DNA of 64,000 nucleotides, taken from contig NZ_CP009288.1 in the NCBI RefSeq assembly GCF_000756615.1, forward strand, positions 5,642,001 to 5,706,000, written 5' to 3'. This document shows, one piece after another, positions 34,203-42,981 of this stretch. A model generated the notes under the pieces. That model did no database searches. It had not been told where the DNA came from and worked only from the letters and a program-made list of their open reading frames with translations. Made by a program: the position numbers and the translations under genes. Source of the stretch: Paenibacillus durus. GTDB lineage: Bacteria > Bacillota > Bacilli > Paenibacillales > Paenibacillaceae. Each line of letters opens with the position of its first letter. The stretch's first letter is position 1.

Positions 34203-35189
34203 GTGAAAAAACGTTTTGCTTTTATATTGCTCATTTCTGTACTGCTTATTATCTCCGCAGGCTGCGGGAACGACAGCTCGGGGGCAAGCGGCAAACCGGA
34301 TAGCGACGGCCTTTTTCCGATTCGGGTGGCGACCCAGACCGGGTTCAATGAAATCACGATCGCAGATGAACTCGGTTATTTCAAGGAAGAAGGCATCAAG
34401 ATCGAATATACGGGAGTGCTCGGTAAAGGAGTAACAGAATTTCAGCTTATCGCCCAGGGTATAAATGACGCATTTATTAGTGGACATCCACCCAATGTAG
34501 CCCAGGCCCGTCTGGCCGGACTCAAGATGCTGGCTGTAGCTCCGGGAATGGTGGACAACAAGGATTTCCCCCATGTAAGATATCTCGTTCAAGACAGCAG
34601 CCCGATCCACTCGCTGAAGGACATCATTGGCAAGAAGGTTTCCATTTCGAACGTAGCACCCTGCACAGACGGTTATTTGAAGTACTATTTGAGCAGGCAG
34701 CATGTGTCTGGGGATATAAACTGGACAACTCTGCCGTCGCCCGGGCAGCAGGAGCAATCGCTGGAACAAGGACTGGTTGATGTGACGACCTCGCATCCTC
34801 CTTTTGCGGGCATAGCGCTCAAGCAGAAAGGAATCCGCCAGATCGCGACAAGCTGGGATATTTTGCATTCCCCCGGGGCCGGACTTTCCGTTCGCGGGTT
34901 CAGCGAAGATTTTATTAAGAAGAATCCTGATGTGGTAAAAGGCTTTACAAGAGCGCTCGCCAAAGTGCGGCCATGGATTAATTCGCATCAGGAAGAAGCG
35001 AAGCAGATCGTCGCCAAGCAATTGAAGCTGGAGCCGGAAGATCTGAGCGTGTTCTGGTACGATGAGGACAAAGGCATTAAAGAGGACTATATCAAGCAGT
35101 GGTTCGATATTGCCGAACAGATCGGGCTGTGGAAAAAAGGTGATATTCAGCCTGCCGACATTTTTACTAATGAGTACGCGCCCCAGTAG
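34203..35189 (+). CDS. ABC transporter substrate-binding lipoprotein (SsuA/TauA/NMT1-like)
   Basis: 328 residues. A lipoprotein signal with lipobox ISAGC (Cys about 21) precedes a two-lobed NMT1/THI5-like domain: FPIRVATQTGFNEITIADELGYFKEEGIKIEY, then FISGHPPNVAQARLAGLKML, and IGKKVSISNVAPCTDGYLKYYL. Such proteins bind sulfonates, nitrate, bicarbonate, thiamine precursors or guanidine-like compounds; the ligand cannot be read. It starts with a GTG at 34203 preceded by GGAGGG (9 nt). The permease gene follows after 45 bp. Confidence 0.85.
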   Translation: MKKRFAFILLISVLLIISAGCGNDSSGASGKPDSDGLFPIRVATQTGFNEITIADELGYFKEEGIKIEYTGVLGKGVTEFQLIAQGINDAFISGHPPNVAQARLAGLKMLAVAPGMVDNKDFPHVRYLVQDSSPIHSLKDIIGKKVSISNVAPCTDGYLKYYLSRQHVSGDINWTTLPSPGQQEQSLEQGLVDVTTSHPPFAGIALKQKGIRQIATSWDILHSPGAGLSVRGFSEDFIKKNPDVVKGFTRALAKVRPWINSHQEEAKQIVAKQLKLEPEDLSVFWYDEDKGIKEDYIKQWFDIAEQIGLWKKGDIQPADIFTNEYAPQ

Positions 35190-35234
35190 CATGTAACCGT
35201 CAAGATCTATTATAACAATGGTGGTGATTTTGCA

Positions 35235-36026
35235 GTGGTCAAAGTATTAAGATCAATCTGGAATTCTATATATAAGCTGCTGTCGATCATTCTGTTTTTG
35301 GCGCTTTGGGAAATCATCGCACGGCTGCACTTGGTCAACACCGTATTTTTCCCTCCCTTCTCCAAAGTCGTCGTTGCGCTATGGCAGCTTACCGTATCCG
35401 GAGAGCTTGTGGAGAACTTGCTTATCAGTCTGCGCAGATCGCTGACCGGGTTCATTCTGGGGCTTGCATTCTCGATTCCGCTTGGACTTCTCATCGGCTG
35501 GTACAGAGGATTCGAACGATTCATCGACCCTCTGTTCCAAACTTTCCGCAACCTTTCCGTGCTCGCGCTGCTTCCGATATTTATTCTTTTTTTCGGTATT
35601 GGCGAGACTTCCAGAGTGGCCGTTATCTTCTGGGCAGTTTTATGGGCAGTGCTGCTTAACACGATAGCGGGAGTGAAATCGGCTGACCTTAGTCTAATTA
35701 AAGCGGCAAGGTCGATGGGAATTTCCAAATTGTCATTGTTCACCAAGGTCATTTTACCGGGAGCGCTGCCCTCCATTTTTACAGGGATCAGGTTAAGTGC
35801 CACCACCTCGGTTCTGGTGCTAATAGCCGCTGAAATGCTGGGAGCCAATACAGGGCTTGGCTATGCGCTCTATTTCTTTCAGGCCAATGTCAAACCTCCG
35901 GAAACGTTCGCCATCGTGATTGTGTTGGCTCTGCTCGGACTTGCTATCAATTATTCATTGGCGGCGCTGGAAAAGAGAACGTTCAAATACCGGGAGGAAC
36001 TGCCCAATACCGGAAAGACGTTCTGA
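35235..36026 (+). CDS. ABC transporter permease (SsuC/TauC-like)
   Basis: 263 residues, six membrane helices. The cytoplasmic EAA loop reads LIKAARSMGISKLSLFTKVILPGALPSIFTGIRLS. It should pair with the upstream lipoprotein and an ATPase. No ATPase gene follows; the operon ends at the terminator 10 bp after the stop, so the energising subunit must come from elsewhere or has been lost. Start is a GTG at 35235 with a GGTGGTG purine-rich sequence upstream. Confidence 0.88.
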   Translation: MVKVLRSIWNSIYKLLSIILFLALWEIIARLHLVNTVFFPPFSKVVVALWQLTVSGELVENLLISLRRSLTGFILGLAFSIPLGLLIGWYRGFERFIDPLFQTFRNLSVLALLPIFILFFGIGETSRVAVIFWAVLWAVLLNTIAGVKSADLSLIKAARSMGISKLSLFTKVILPGALPSIFTGIRLSATTSVLVLIAAEMLGANTGLGYALYFFQANVKPPETFAIVIVLALLGLAINYSLAALEKRTFKYREELPNTGKTF

Positions 36027-36035
36027 GAATGGAAA

Positions 36036-36080
36036 AAGGTTGGCCCGCCGTCCGCTCACGCAGGACAATGGGCCAACCTT
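36036..36080. terminator. Bidirectional terminator between ABC permease and KDPG aldolase
   Basis: AAGGTTGGCCC at 36036-36046 pairs with its exact complement at 36070-36080. The flanks give TTTTTCC on the minus strand and ATTCATT on plus. It separates two convergent operons. Confidence 0.85.
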
Positions 36081-36097
36081 ATTCATTAATAGCAACC

Positions 36098-36763
36098 TTA
36101 TTTAATCGCTGCTTTGAACGCCTCGATGTACTCAGCCGATTTCTTGGCTACGAGACTGTAATCCTTCTCGCGCAGGGCATCTGTGGTCAGGTCGGAGCCG
36201 ATGCCGACAGCAAATGCTCCAGCTTTGATCCAATCTTTAAGGTTTTCCAGATTGACACCGCCGGTCGGCATCACATTCGCCTGCGGCAGAGGACCTTTAA
36301 AGGCCTTAATCATGGACGGGGAATACAGATTTCCAGGGAACAGCTTCACAACATCAACACCCAGGTCGAGTGCTTCCTGAATTTCCTTTGCCGTCATAAC
36401 CCCCGGCATGATTGGCACACGGTACCGATTGCACAGCTTAACCGTATCCGGATTCAGAGAAGGTCCAACCACAAATTCCGAACCGCTCAGGATAGCGGCG
36501 CGTGCAGTCTCAGGATCGAGCACGGTTCCCGCGCCGATAACAGCATATTTATCGGAGTCGGCAGGCGCGCTCGAAGAGTATTCAGCGGCCAGCTTCTCGA
36601 TGGCTCTCAAGGCAAACGGCACGGTCAGCGTAACCTCGATAATCTTGATGCCTCCCGCGATCGATTGCTTCGCCATTTCCACGACTTCTTCGGGGGAGTT
36701 GCCGCGGAGCACCGCGACAACGCCTCCCTCATGTATTTGATTAATTATGCGCAGCTTTTTCAT
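36098..36763 (-). CDS. eda: KDPG/KHG aldolase
   Basis: 221 residues of a class I TIM-barrel aldolase. VVAVLRGNSPEEV begins the barrel, EVTLTVPFALRAIE carries the catalytic Glu, and the Schiff-base Lys is in VDVVKLFPGNLYSP; MPTGGVNLENLKDWI binds phosphate. It splits 2-keto-3-deoxy-6-phosphogluconate into pyruvate and glyceraldehyde 3-phosphate, the last step of the pathway encoded by this operon. AGGGG precedes the ATG by about 8 nt. It is the last gene of the operon, 55 bp after the dehydrogenase. Confidence 0.9.
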   Translation of the reverse strand: MKKLRIINQIHEGGVVAVLRGNSPEEVVEMAKQSIAGGIKIIEVTLTVPFALRAIEKLAAEYSSSAPADSDKYAVIGAGTVLDPETARAAILSGSEFVVGPSLNPDTVKLCNRYRVPIMPGVMTAKEIQEALDLGVDVVKLFPGNLYSPSMIKAFKGPLPQANVMPTGGVNLENLKDWIKAGAFAVGIGSDLTTDALREKDYSLVAKKSAEYIEAFKAAIK

Positions 36764-36818
36764 TTCCAGTTCCCCTTTGCTTAAGTATGAGGTGATAATG
36801 CGAACGTATTGGCTTCGA

Positions 36819-37784
36819 TTACTTGCTAACCGGGGCCTTGACCGGGAATTTAGGCGCTTCTCCGTTCACCGCACGAATAGCTTCTTCAGCAGCCATCTTC
36901 GCCATGCGGTAACCGGCCTCTACCGTGTTGGAGCCAACATGCGGGGAAGTCACCACATTAGGCAGTCCGACGATATCCAGCGTAGCCGGCGGCTCCTGAA
37001 TGAAAGTATCCAGACCCGCGCCCGCGATTTGTCCCGAGGACAACGCCTCGTACAAGTCCTGCTCAACGACCAGGTCGCCCCGTGCCGTATTGATCAGTAT
37101 TGCGGACTTCTTCATTTGCGCCAGAGACTCCTTGTTGATCATGCCAACCGTTTCAGGGATCGCCGGAGCATGCAGAGTGATGAAATCGGACTGCGCGTAT
37201 AATTCCTGAAGGGTAACGTACTGCACGCCATACTTATCGATCATGTCTTGACGGACAAAGGCGTCATACGCAATGACCTTCATATCAAAAGCAACCGCAC
37301 GCTTCACGACTTCGGCTCCAATAGCGCCGAGACCGACAACGCCCAGCACTTTGTCTCCCAGCTCCGAACCGGTAGTGCGGCCCCAGCCTCCTTCCCTTAC
37401 TCCAGCATTCATTTGCGGGATATGGCGGGCGACGCTCAGCATCAGGGTAAGCGCCAGCTCCGCTACCGAACGGGTAGGAGCGCCCGGTGTAATCGTTACC
37501 GGAATGCCTAGACGGCTCGCGGCTTCCACATCAATATTATCGTAGCCGACGCCGTATTTCGCAACAACCTTCAAGGTTGGAGCGCCAGCTTCCAGCACCT
37601 TCGCAGTAACCTCGTCGATCCCGGTAATCAGCGCGTCCGCGCCTTTGATTACTTCGATGAGCTCAGCTTCTTTCAGCGGACGGCCCTCTGTATTCCAGAT
37701 GACCTCGAATCCCGCCTGAAGCAGCATTTCCTTCGCTTCCTCCGAACGGGAGAAAGAACGCGGCAGCGCAACTACTTTTGGCAT
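36819..37784 (-). CDS. D-isomer-specific 2-hydroxyacid dehydrogenase
   Basis: 321 residues. It has the SerA/GhrB layout: an N-terminal flavodoxin-like part, the NAD(P) motif GVVGLGAIGAEVVKRAVAF, and catalytic Arg in NTARGD, Glu in DTFIQEPP and His in SPHVGSNT. Next to an IlvD/EDD dehydratase, KDG kinase and KDPG aldolase, it most likely interconverts a keto and a hydroxy sugar acid (for example reduces 2-ketogluconate) rather than making serine; this is inference. GAGGGGG lies 9 nt before the ATG, inside the end of the dehydratase gene, which it overlaps by 13 bp. Confidence 0.82.
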   Translation of the reverse strand: MPKVVALPRSFSRSEEAKEMLLQAGFEVIWNTEGRPLKEAELIEVIKGADALITGIDEVTAKVLEAGAPTLKVVAKYGVGYDNIDVEAASRLGIPVTITPGAPTRSVAELALTLMLSVARHIPQMNAGVREGGWGRTTGSELGDKVLGVVGLGAIGAEVVKRAVAFDMKVIAYDAFVRQDMIDKYGVQYVTLQELYAQSDFITLHAPAIPETVGMINKESLAQMKKSAILINTARGDLVVEQDLYEALSSGQIAGAGLDTFIQEPPATLDIVGLPNVVTSPHVGSNTVEAGYRMAKMAAEEAIRAVNGEAPKFPVKAPVSK

Positions 37785-39463
37785 ACTGTGACCCCCTCTT
37801 TCACCGCTGGAGCCTCACTCTTGCCTTCGGATACGACGCGAACGCCGCCTTTGGAAGCCGAGGAAGCATGCTGTGCGTACAGACGCAGCAGTTTGCTAGC
37901 TTCAATCTTGAACTCTTCCAGACGCTCGGCGCGTTTCGCCAGTTCTTCTTCCGATACGTGCAGCTGCAGCTTGCGGCTAGCGATATCGATCTCAATCATA
38001 TCGCCGTCCTGCACCAGTGCAATCGTTCCGCCTTCGGCGGCTTCAGGGCTCGCATATCCGATCGACAAGCCGGATGTTGCGCCTGAGAAACGGCCGTCCG
38101 TTACCAGTGCGGCGCGCTTGAACTTTCCAAGGATTTCCGTACAGCGGTGCAGCTCGCGCATGCCCGGTCCGCCTTTCGGTCCTTCATAACGGATCACGAC
38201 GGCGTCACCTTCCTGAATCAGGCCCGCTTCATAGGCTTCCGAGAAAGCTTCCTCGGAGTTGAACACCTTAGCCGGTCCCGTGAAGCTTCTCAGCTCAGGA
38301 GCTACCGCCGACTGCTTGATCAGCGCGCCGTCAACAGCCAGGTTGCCTACCAGTACGGCTACGCCGCCTTCCTTGTCGAGCGGTTCTTCCAGCGTGCGGA
38401 TAACATCGCGGTCGAGTACAGCTGCGTCCGCAATGTTGTTCTCCACGGTATCGCCTGTTACGGTCAGAGCACCGGTGTGCAGCAATCCGCCGAGTTCCTT
38501 CATTAAAGCCTTCATGCCGCCTGCACGCTGCAGATCGTTCGTAGTATATTCTTGGTTATTCGGCGTTACTCCCGCCAGGAACGGTACGCGGCGGCTGATA
38601 TCGTCGAACAGGGTCATCGGCAGTTCGATGCCGAGTTCATCCGCAATCGCTGGCAGATGCAGGCACGCGTTCAGCGAGCCGCCCATAGCCAGCAGTACGG
38701 AAATGGCATTCTCGAACGCTTCGCGAGTCATGACTTGGCTCGGCGTAATGCCTTTCTTCACCAGCTCAACAGCTTGACGTCCAGCAGCTTCAGCGGCATC
38801 CAACTGCTCGTCCGACAATGCCTGCATCCAGGACGTATTCGGCATAGCCATGCCGAGCGCCTCGGACAATCCCTGCATCGTGTTGGCTGTTCCGAGGAAC
38901 GGACATGCCCCAGGACCCGGGTAGTATTGGTTAGTTACTTCAACCAGACCTTTTTCATCGAGCTTTCCGTCGAGGAATGCCCGTCTTGCCGCTTTGGATT
39001 CCTTCGGCTTGATGTGGTTCGGCATAACACCGCCAAGTACAACCAGACCCGGCAGGTTCAGGCGCGCAGCAGCCATCAGCATGCCCGGAACGATTTTGTC
39101 GCAGGAGCTCAGGACGACCATGCCGTCAAAAATACCATGCGCCTTCACCATCGTTTCCACGCTGTCGGCCACGATTTCGCGGCTCGGCAGCGAATATTTC
39201 ATGCCTTCATGTCCTTGGGCGATTCCGTCGCAAACGGCGATAGTGTTGAATTCGAGCGCCAGACCGCCGGCAGCCTCGATCCCTGCCTTCACACGGTCAG
39301 CCAGTTGGCGCAAATGCACATGTCCCGGTACGATTTCGTTCCAGGAGTTGGCTACGGCGATGACTGGCTTATCCATTTTGGAGTAGTCTACTCCGCAGGA
39401 ACACAGATGGGCCTTCAAGATTGCTCTGGTAAACGGCGCAATGGTAGAAATTCGGTTACTCAT
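37772..39463 (-). CDS. IlvD/EDD-family sugar-acid dehydratase (Fe-S)
   Basis: 563 residues. Three cysteines expected to hold the Fe-S cluster are visible: HLCSCGVDYS, VVLSSCDKIVPG and GPGACPFLGTANTM. EGPKGGPGMRE and TDGRFSGATSG are family blocks near the C terminus. Family members dehydrate dihydroxy acids (valine/isoleucine synthesis) or sugar acids. The operon context (KDG kinase, KDPG aldolase, hexuronate-type importer) points to an aldonate dehydratase making 2-keto-3-deoxygluconate. Start: ATG at 39463 with GGAGGG 7 nt ahead; the longer frame begins with a TTG inside that ribosome site. Confidence 0.85.
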   Translation of the reverse strand: MSNRISTIAPFTRAILKAHLCSCGVDYSKMDKPVIAVANSWNEIVPGHVHLRQLADRVKAGIEAAGGLALEFNTIAVCDGIAQGHEGMKYSLPSREIVADSVETMVKAHGIFDGMVVLSSCDKIVPGMLMAAARLNLPGLVVLGGVMPNHIKPKESKAARRAFLDGKLDEKGLVEVTNQYYPGPGACPFLGTANTMQGLSEALGMAMPNTSWMQALSDEQLDAAEAAGRQAVELVKKGITPSQVMTREAFENAISVLLAMGGSLNACLHLPAIADELGIELPMTLFDDISRRVPFLAGVTPNNQEYTTNDLQRAGGMKALMKELGGLLHTGALTVTGDTVENNIADAAVLDRDVIRTLEEPLDKEGGVAVLVGNLAVDGALIKQSAVAPELRSFTGPAKVFNSEEAFSEAYEAGLIQEGDAVVIRYEGPKGGPGMRELHRCTEILGKFKRAALVTDGRFSGATSGLSIGYASPEAAEGGTIALVQDGDMIEIDIASRKLQLHVSEEELAKRAERLEEFKIEASKLLRLYAQHASSASKGGVRVVSEGKSEAPAVKEGVTVCQK

Positions 39464-39611
39464 AATAATTCCCTCCAAATTTTACTGCTTGATTTTGTCC
39501 ACTTGATTTTTTCTGAACGAATATGTCAATCCTACATTATTAATAATACATAAACGGAAGAGACGACGCTGTGCCAAAATTGACAGGCGCGCCGTATCTT
39601 CCAGAATGAAT

Positions 39612-40886
39612 TTAAGCAGCCATCTTCTCGTCAGGGGCGTTGCCCTTCGGAGTCTTTACTACAATGGTCATTACAACGGATACCACAAGCGCCAGCGCCA
39701 TGAACATAAAGGAAGCGTCAGGCGAACCGGTCGAGCCGTTCAGGTAACCTACAATGTAAGAGCCTACAAAAGAACCAAGTGCTCCAAAGCTGTTGATCAG
39801 CGCCATCGCGCCGCCCGAAACGTTCTTTGGCAGAAGCTCAGGAATGATGGCGAAGAAAGGTCCATAAGGTGCGTACATCGCTCCGCCGGCGATAACCAGC
39901 AGCGAGTAGGAAAGCCAGAAGTTCGAGGCCCCGATCAAATAGGAACCATAGAAAGCGATCGCGCCAATCAGCAGACAAACCCAAACGGCACCTTTGCGGT
40001 TCATGGTGCGGTCAGCGTAGTAAGAGACGCCAAGCATACCGATAATGGCTGCCAGGTACGGGCCTGCGGACAACCAGCCTGCATTGACAATTCCCATACC
40101 CGAAGACTCTTTAAGAATGGACGGAAGCCACATAACAAAACCGTAAACACCGATACTCCAGAAGAAATATTGGATGGACAGCATAATAACCTTAGGGTTT
40201 TTGAACGCTTCACGGTAGTTCTTGACTTCTTTCATACCCTTTTGTTCTTCAAGAAGCGCTTGTTCAAGATCTTTCTTTTCAGTGTCAGACAGCCATTTGG
40301 CTTCGCTTGGTTTGTCCTTGACAAGTCTCCACCAGAAGAACGCCCAAATTACGGAAGGCAAACCCTCAACGACAAACATATGCCGCCAGCCGAGGCCATG
40401 TACCAGATATCCGGATACAATGGACATCCAAAGAACCGTAACCGGGTTGCCAAGAATCAGGAACGTATTCGCACGGGAACGTTCGCTTTTCGTGAACCAG
40501 TTGCTTAGGAAGATCAGCATTGCCGGCATTACAGCGCTTTCTACGACCCCAAGTGTGAACCGGATGGCATAGAGTACTCGGATATCATTTACGAGACCGG
40601 TCGCAGCAGCACATGATCCCCACAAGATTAGACAGACGAATACGAGTTTCTTAGCACTTCTCTTGGCGGCGTAAGTCGCGCCGGGAATCTGAAAGAAGAA
40701 GTATCCCAAGAAGAACAGCGCGCCCAGCAGCGAGGAAGCCGACGGTGTAATATGAAGATCATCCGCCATACCGGATGCCGAACCGAAACTGTAGTTTGCG
40801 CGGTCCAGGTAGGCCAAGCTATAAGTAAAAAATATAACAGGAATCAGTTTCAGCCACCGGCTGGGCGCCAGCTTTTTGTTATCCAT
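39612..40886 (-). CDS. MFS transporter, anion:cation symporter type (ExuT/GudP-like)
   Basis: 424 residues, 12 membrane helices. Typical ACS-family blocks are YLDRANYSFGSASGMADDL near the N terminus, FFQIPGATYAAKRSAKK in the loop after helix 2, and YFFWSIGVYGFVMWLPSILK in the second half. It should import a hexonate or hexuronate with protons for this operon. GGAGAG lies 8 nt before the ATG. A weak stem (GGAAGA ... TCTTCC, about 39556-39600) lies in the 148-bp gap to the dehydratase and might balance expression of the downstream genes. Confidence 0.87.
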   Translation of the reverse strand: MDNKKLAPSRWLKLIPVIFFTYSLAYLDRANYSFGSASGMADDLHITPSASSLLGALFFLGYFFFQIPGATYAAKRSAKKLVFVCLILWGSCAAATGLVNDIRVLYAIRFTLGVVESAVMPAMLIFLSNWFTKSERSRANTFLILGNPVTVLWMSIVSGYLVHGLGWRHMFVVEGLPSVIWAFFWWRLVKDKPSEAKWLSDTEKKDLEQALLEEQKGMKEVKNYREAFKNPKVIMLSIQYFFWSIGVYGFVMWLPSILKESSGMGIVNAGWLSAGPYLAAIIGMLGVSYYADRTMNRKGAVWVCLLIGAIAFYGSYLIGASNFWLSYSLLVIAGGAMYAPYGPFFAIIPELLPKNVSGGAMALINSFGALGSFVGSYIVGYLNGSTGSPDASFMFMALALVVSVVMTIVVKTPKGNAPDEKMAA

Positions 40887-40900
40887 AATCGTTTCTCTCC

Positions 40901-41854
40901 TTATTGAGTTATAACGGATGCATTCATAAAGGCTTCCAGTTGCTCACGGGTAGGCAATCCTTCCGCGTCACCCTCTGCTGTTACGGCAAGGGCTCCGATC
41001 GCATTGCCACGGCGTACCGCTTCTTTAACCGCCAGACCGTCAAGCAGACCGCTGATTACGCCGACCGCAAAACCGTCTCCGGCTCCAACCGTATCGACCG
41101 CCTTTACTTTGAAACCTTCAACAACGCCTTCTTCAGTCGGTGTGCGGTAGTATGCGCCTTCCGGTCCAAGCTTCACAGCAACAAGCTTCACTCCGCGGTC
41201 AAGATAGTAAGCCGCAATATCTCTGTGATCGGAATAACCGGTAAGCAGCTTGCCCTCTCCTACGCCCGGAAGCACCCAATCCGCCTGAACAGCCAGTGCA
41301 TTAACGTTCTCGATCATTTCCGCTTCGCTGCTCCACAGCTTCGGCCGCAGATTCACATCGAAAGAAATACTCCGTCCGGCCGCTCTCATTGCTTTAATCG
41401 CTTCAAAAGACAGTTCGCGGGCGGATTCCGAGATTGCCGCAGGAATTCCTGTCAAATGGAGATGCTTTGCAGTGGTAAAGTACTTCATATCGACATCTGC
41501 CGGGCAGATTGTGCTGGCGGCGGAGCCTTTACGGAAATATTGTACCTGCGGGTCGCCGTCCAAGACCTTGGATTTCATTTGAAATCCCGTTGGATAACGT
41601 TCATCCGTAAATACGGCATCCACATCAACGTTCTCTTTGCGAAGAGCATCAATAATGAATTTTCCAAATGCGTCGTTTCCGACCTTACTGATCCACCGCA
41701 TGCCAAAGCCGAGCCGTGCCAGACCTGTGGAGACATTTGTTTCCGCTCCGGCAAGGGCCTTCGTGAATTGTTCGATTTGATGCAGCTCGCCCGGACGATC
41801 GGCGATGAACATAGCCATGGCTTCTCCGAATGTTACAACATCGCATGCTTTCAT
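40901..41854 (-). CDS. kdgK: PfkB-family 2-keto-3-deoxygluconate kinase
   Basis: 317 residues of a ribokinase-type fold. The N-terminal block DVVTFGEAMAMFIADRPG and GGAETNVSTGLARLG-like region bind the sugar, and the C-terminal signature VDTVGAGDGFAVGVISG holds the catalytic Asp. It phosphorylates KDG to KDPG, feeding the aldolase at the end of the operon. The frame is open to 41965, but GGAGG sits 7 nt before the ATG at 41854 (MKACDVVTF), where the family starts. The extra upstream residues come from a repeat in the gap. The MFS gene follows after 14 bp. Confidence 0.88.
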   Translation of the reverse strand: MKACDVVTFGEAMAMFIADRPGELHQIEQFTKALAGAETNVSTGLARLGFGMRWISKVGNDAFGKFIIDALRKENVDVDAVFTDERYPTGFQMKSKVLDGDPQVQYFRKGSAASTICPADVDMKYFTTAKHLHLTGIPAAISESARELSFEAIKAMRAAGRSISFDVNLRPKLWSSEAEMIENVNALAVQADWVLPGVGEGKLLTGYSDHRDIAAYYLDRGVKLVAVKLGPEGAYYRTPTEEGVVEGFKVKAVDTVGAGDGFAVGVISGLLDGLAVKEAVRRGNAIGALAVTAEGDAEGLPTREQLEAFMNASVITQ

Positions 41855-41867
41855 AACCATTCCTCCT

Positions 41868-41976
41868 ATAAGTTTTGACTGCATAAGCTTCCAGTGTGCA
41901 CTTCGCAAAACTCTCTTCGAAAGCATAGGCCATAAGTTTTGACAGCATCTGCTTACAGTGTCCACTTCGCAAAACT
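41868..41976. repeat. Two 45-bp direct repeats upstream of kdgK
   Basis: Copies at 41868-41912 and 41932-41976 start ATAAGTTTTGACTGCAT or ATAAGTTTTGACAGCAT and end CACTTCGCAAAACT. Each can fold through AGTTTTG/CAAAACT. They fill the gap between the isomerase and kdgK genes, and the second copy ends 7 bp before the isomerase stop codon. Confidence 0.85.
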
Positions 41977-41982
41977 TGCTTC

Positions 41983-42747
41983 TTATGCTTCCGATATCAT
42001 TGATACGTACTGCCGCAGAACCCCTTCAACATCTTCACCTTCAACCGGGAACTCAATCGTTCGCGGCACATCGCGCGGGAGCAGATCCAGAATGTTACGC
42101 CATAGGCTATCTTTTTCTTCCGGAAGTCCCAGAGTTACCAGTTTCCCATCGATTTTCTCTACATGTTTTAAATGAATATAGCCGACATATTTGTTTAGTT
42201 CCGCCGCCGCTTTCATGGCTTCTTCTTCGGTAAATTCCCAGTTGCCGATATCAAAGGTCATCTGGATAAAAAGCCCCGCTTCTGTGCAATCTTCAAAAAA
42301 TTTCCGGAGCTTCATTACATTACCGCCATGAAGTGTTTGGTCATTCTCAACCGTCAATTCCAAAGCTTCCGAATCGGATACAAGGCTCTTCCAGTATTTC
42401 TTAAGCCCTTCAAGATCCGATACTCCGGATTTGTAATGCCCAAGCGAAGTCTTGAGCCATACCGCTCCGATTGACAGCGCCTCCGGTATAACAACATCCA
42501 GCTTCTCCACATTCAGCGAACCATCCGCCTTCCACAGCTCAATAGGTGCCGAATAAACGCTTACAAGCTGACCCTTCCTGATCAAGTCTTTCAGATCGTC
42601 CAGGCGAGGGGTTTCCTCCCGAAACAGCTCTCTGCGGATTTCAATACCGGCACAGCCTGCGGCTATGGCTACCGGGACACATAATTCCTGTCCACCGTCT
42701 GCGGCCAAAGGCCCCAGGGAAGCCGTTGTTGTAAATACCTGAGTCAT
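41983..42747 (-). CDS. Sugar phosphate isomerase/epimerase (xylose isomerase-like TIM barrel)
   Basis: 254 residues. The AP-endonuclease-2/xylose isomerase fold is recognisable from IEIRRELFREETPRLDDLK, ELTVENDQTLHGG, MTFDIGNWEFTEEEAM and YIHLKHVEKIDGK, which supply Glu, Asp and His of a metal site. It probably interconverts the imported sugar acid; exact substrate unknown. GGAG lies 8 nt before the ATG at 42747 (MTQVFTTTASLG); the longer frame to 42798 lacks a ribosome site. It is the first gene of the six-gene operon and lies directly behind the operator region. Confidence 0.75.
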   Translation of the reverse strand: MTQVFTTTASLGPLAADGGQELCVPVAIAAGCAGIEIRRELFREETPRLDDLKDLIRKGQLVSVYSAPIELWKADGSLNVEKLDVVIPEALSIGAVWLKTSLGHYKSGVSDLEGLKKYWKSLVSDSEALELTVENDQTLHGGNVMKLRKFFEDCTEAGLFIQMTFDIGNWEFTEEEAMKAAAELNKYVGYIHLKHVEKIDGKLVTLGLPEEKDSLWRNILDLLPRDVPRTIEFPVEGEDVEGVLRQYVSMISEA

Positions 42748-42802
42748 CCCAAATTCTCCTTTAGTCAAAAAATAGCCATTCAAATCCCTAGAATTCAATT
42801 TA

Positions 42803-42829
42803 TGGTATCGATAAACGGTATCGGTTCCA
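42803..42829. promoter_or_regulatory. Operator-like repeat 1 upstream of the sugar-acid operon
   Basis: A 27-bp element starting TGGTATCG and ending CGGTATCGGTTCCA. It is identical in 23 of 27 positions to a second copy 108 bp away. The TGG...CCA ends and internal ATCG steps are of the sort bound by LacI-family dimers. It is the likely site of the LacI regulator encoded next door. Confidence 0.65.
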
Positions 42830-42910
42830 TTGAACTTCTAAAGATGAGCCGCTTTGTTTAAAAGCGACCCTACGTGACACTTTTCACAACCTACGCTAAT
42901 CGATTAGGAA

Positions 42911-42937
42911 TGGAATCGGTTATCGGTATCGGTTCCA
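42911..42937. promoter_or_regulatory. Operator-like repeat 2 upstream of the sugar-acid operon
   Basis: Second copy, TGGAATCGG...CGGTATCGGTTCCA. Its centre is 108 bp from copy 1, a spacing that would allow DNA looping. Both lie between the LacI gene stop and the first operon gene. Confidence 0.65.
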
Positions 42938-42981
42938 CTGGCATTAAGATACATGAGGGGAGGCTCCCCAGTCAATACAGT

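Noticed and set aside
36029..36784. 251-codon plus-strand frame
   Set aside because: Antisense to the KDPG aldolase gene, which has clear catalytic motifs.
41854..41965. N-terminal extension of KdgK
   Set aside because: The 37 extra residues are encoded by the 45-bp repeats; a good ribosome site precedes the internal ATG where the family begins.
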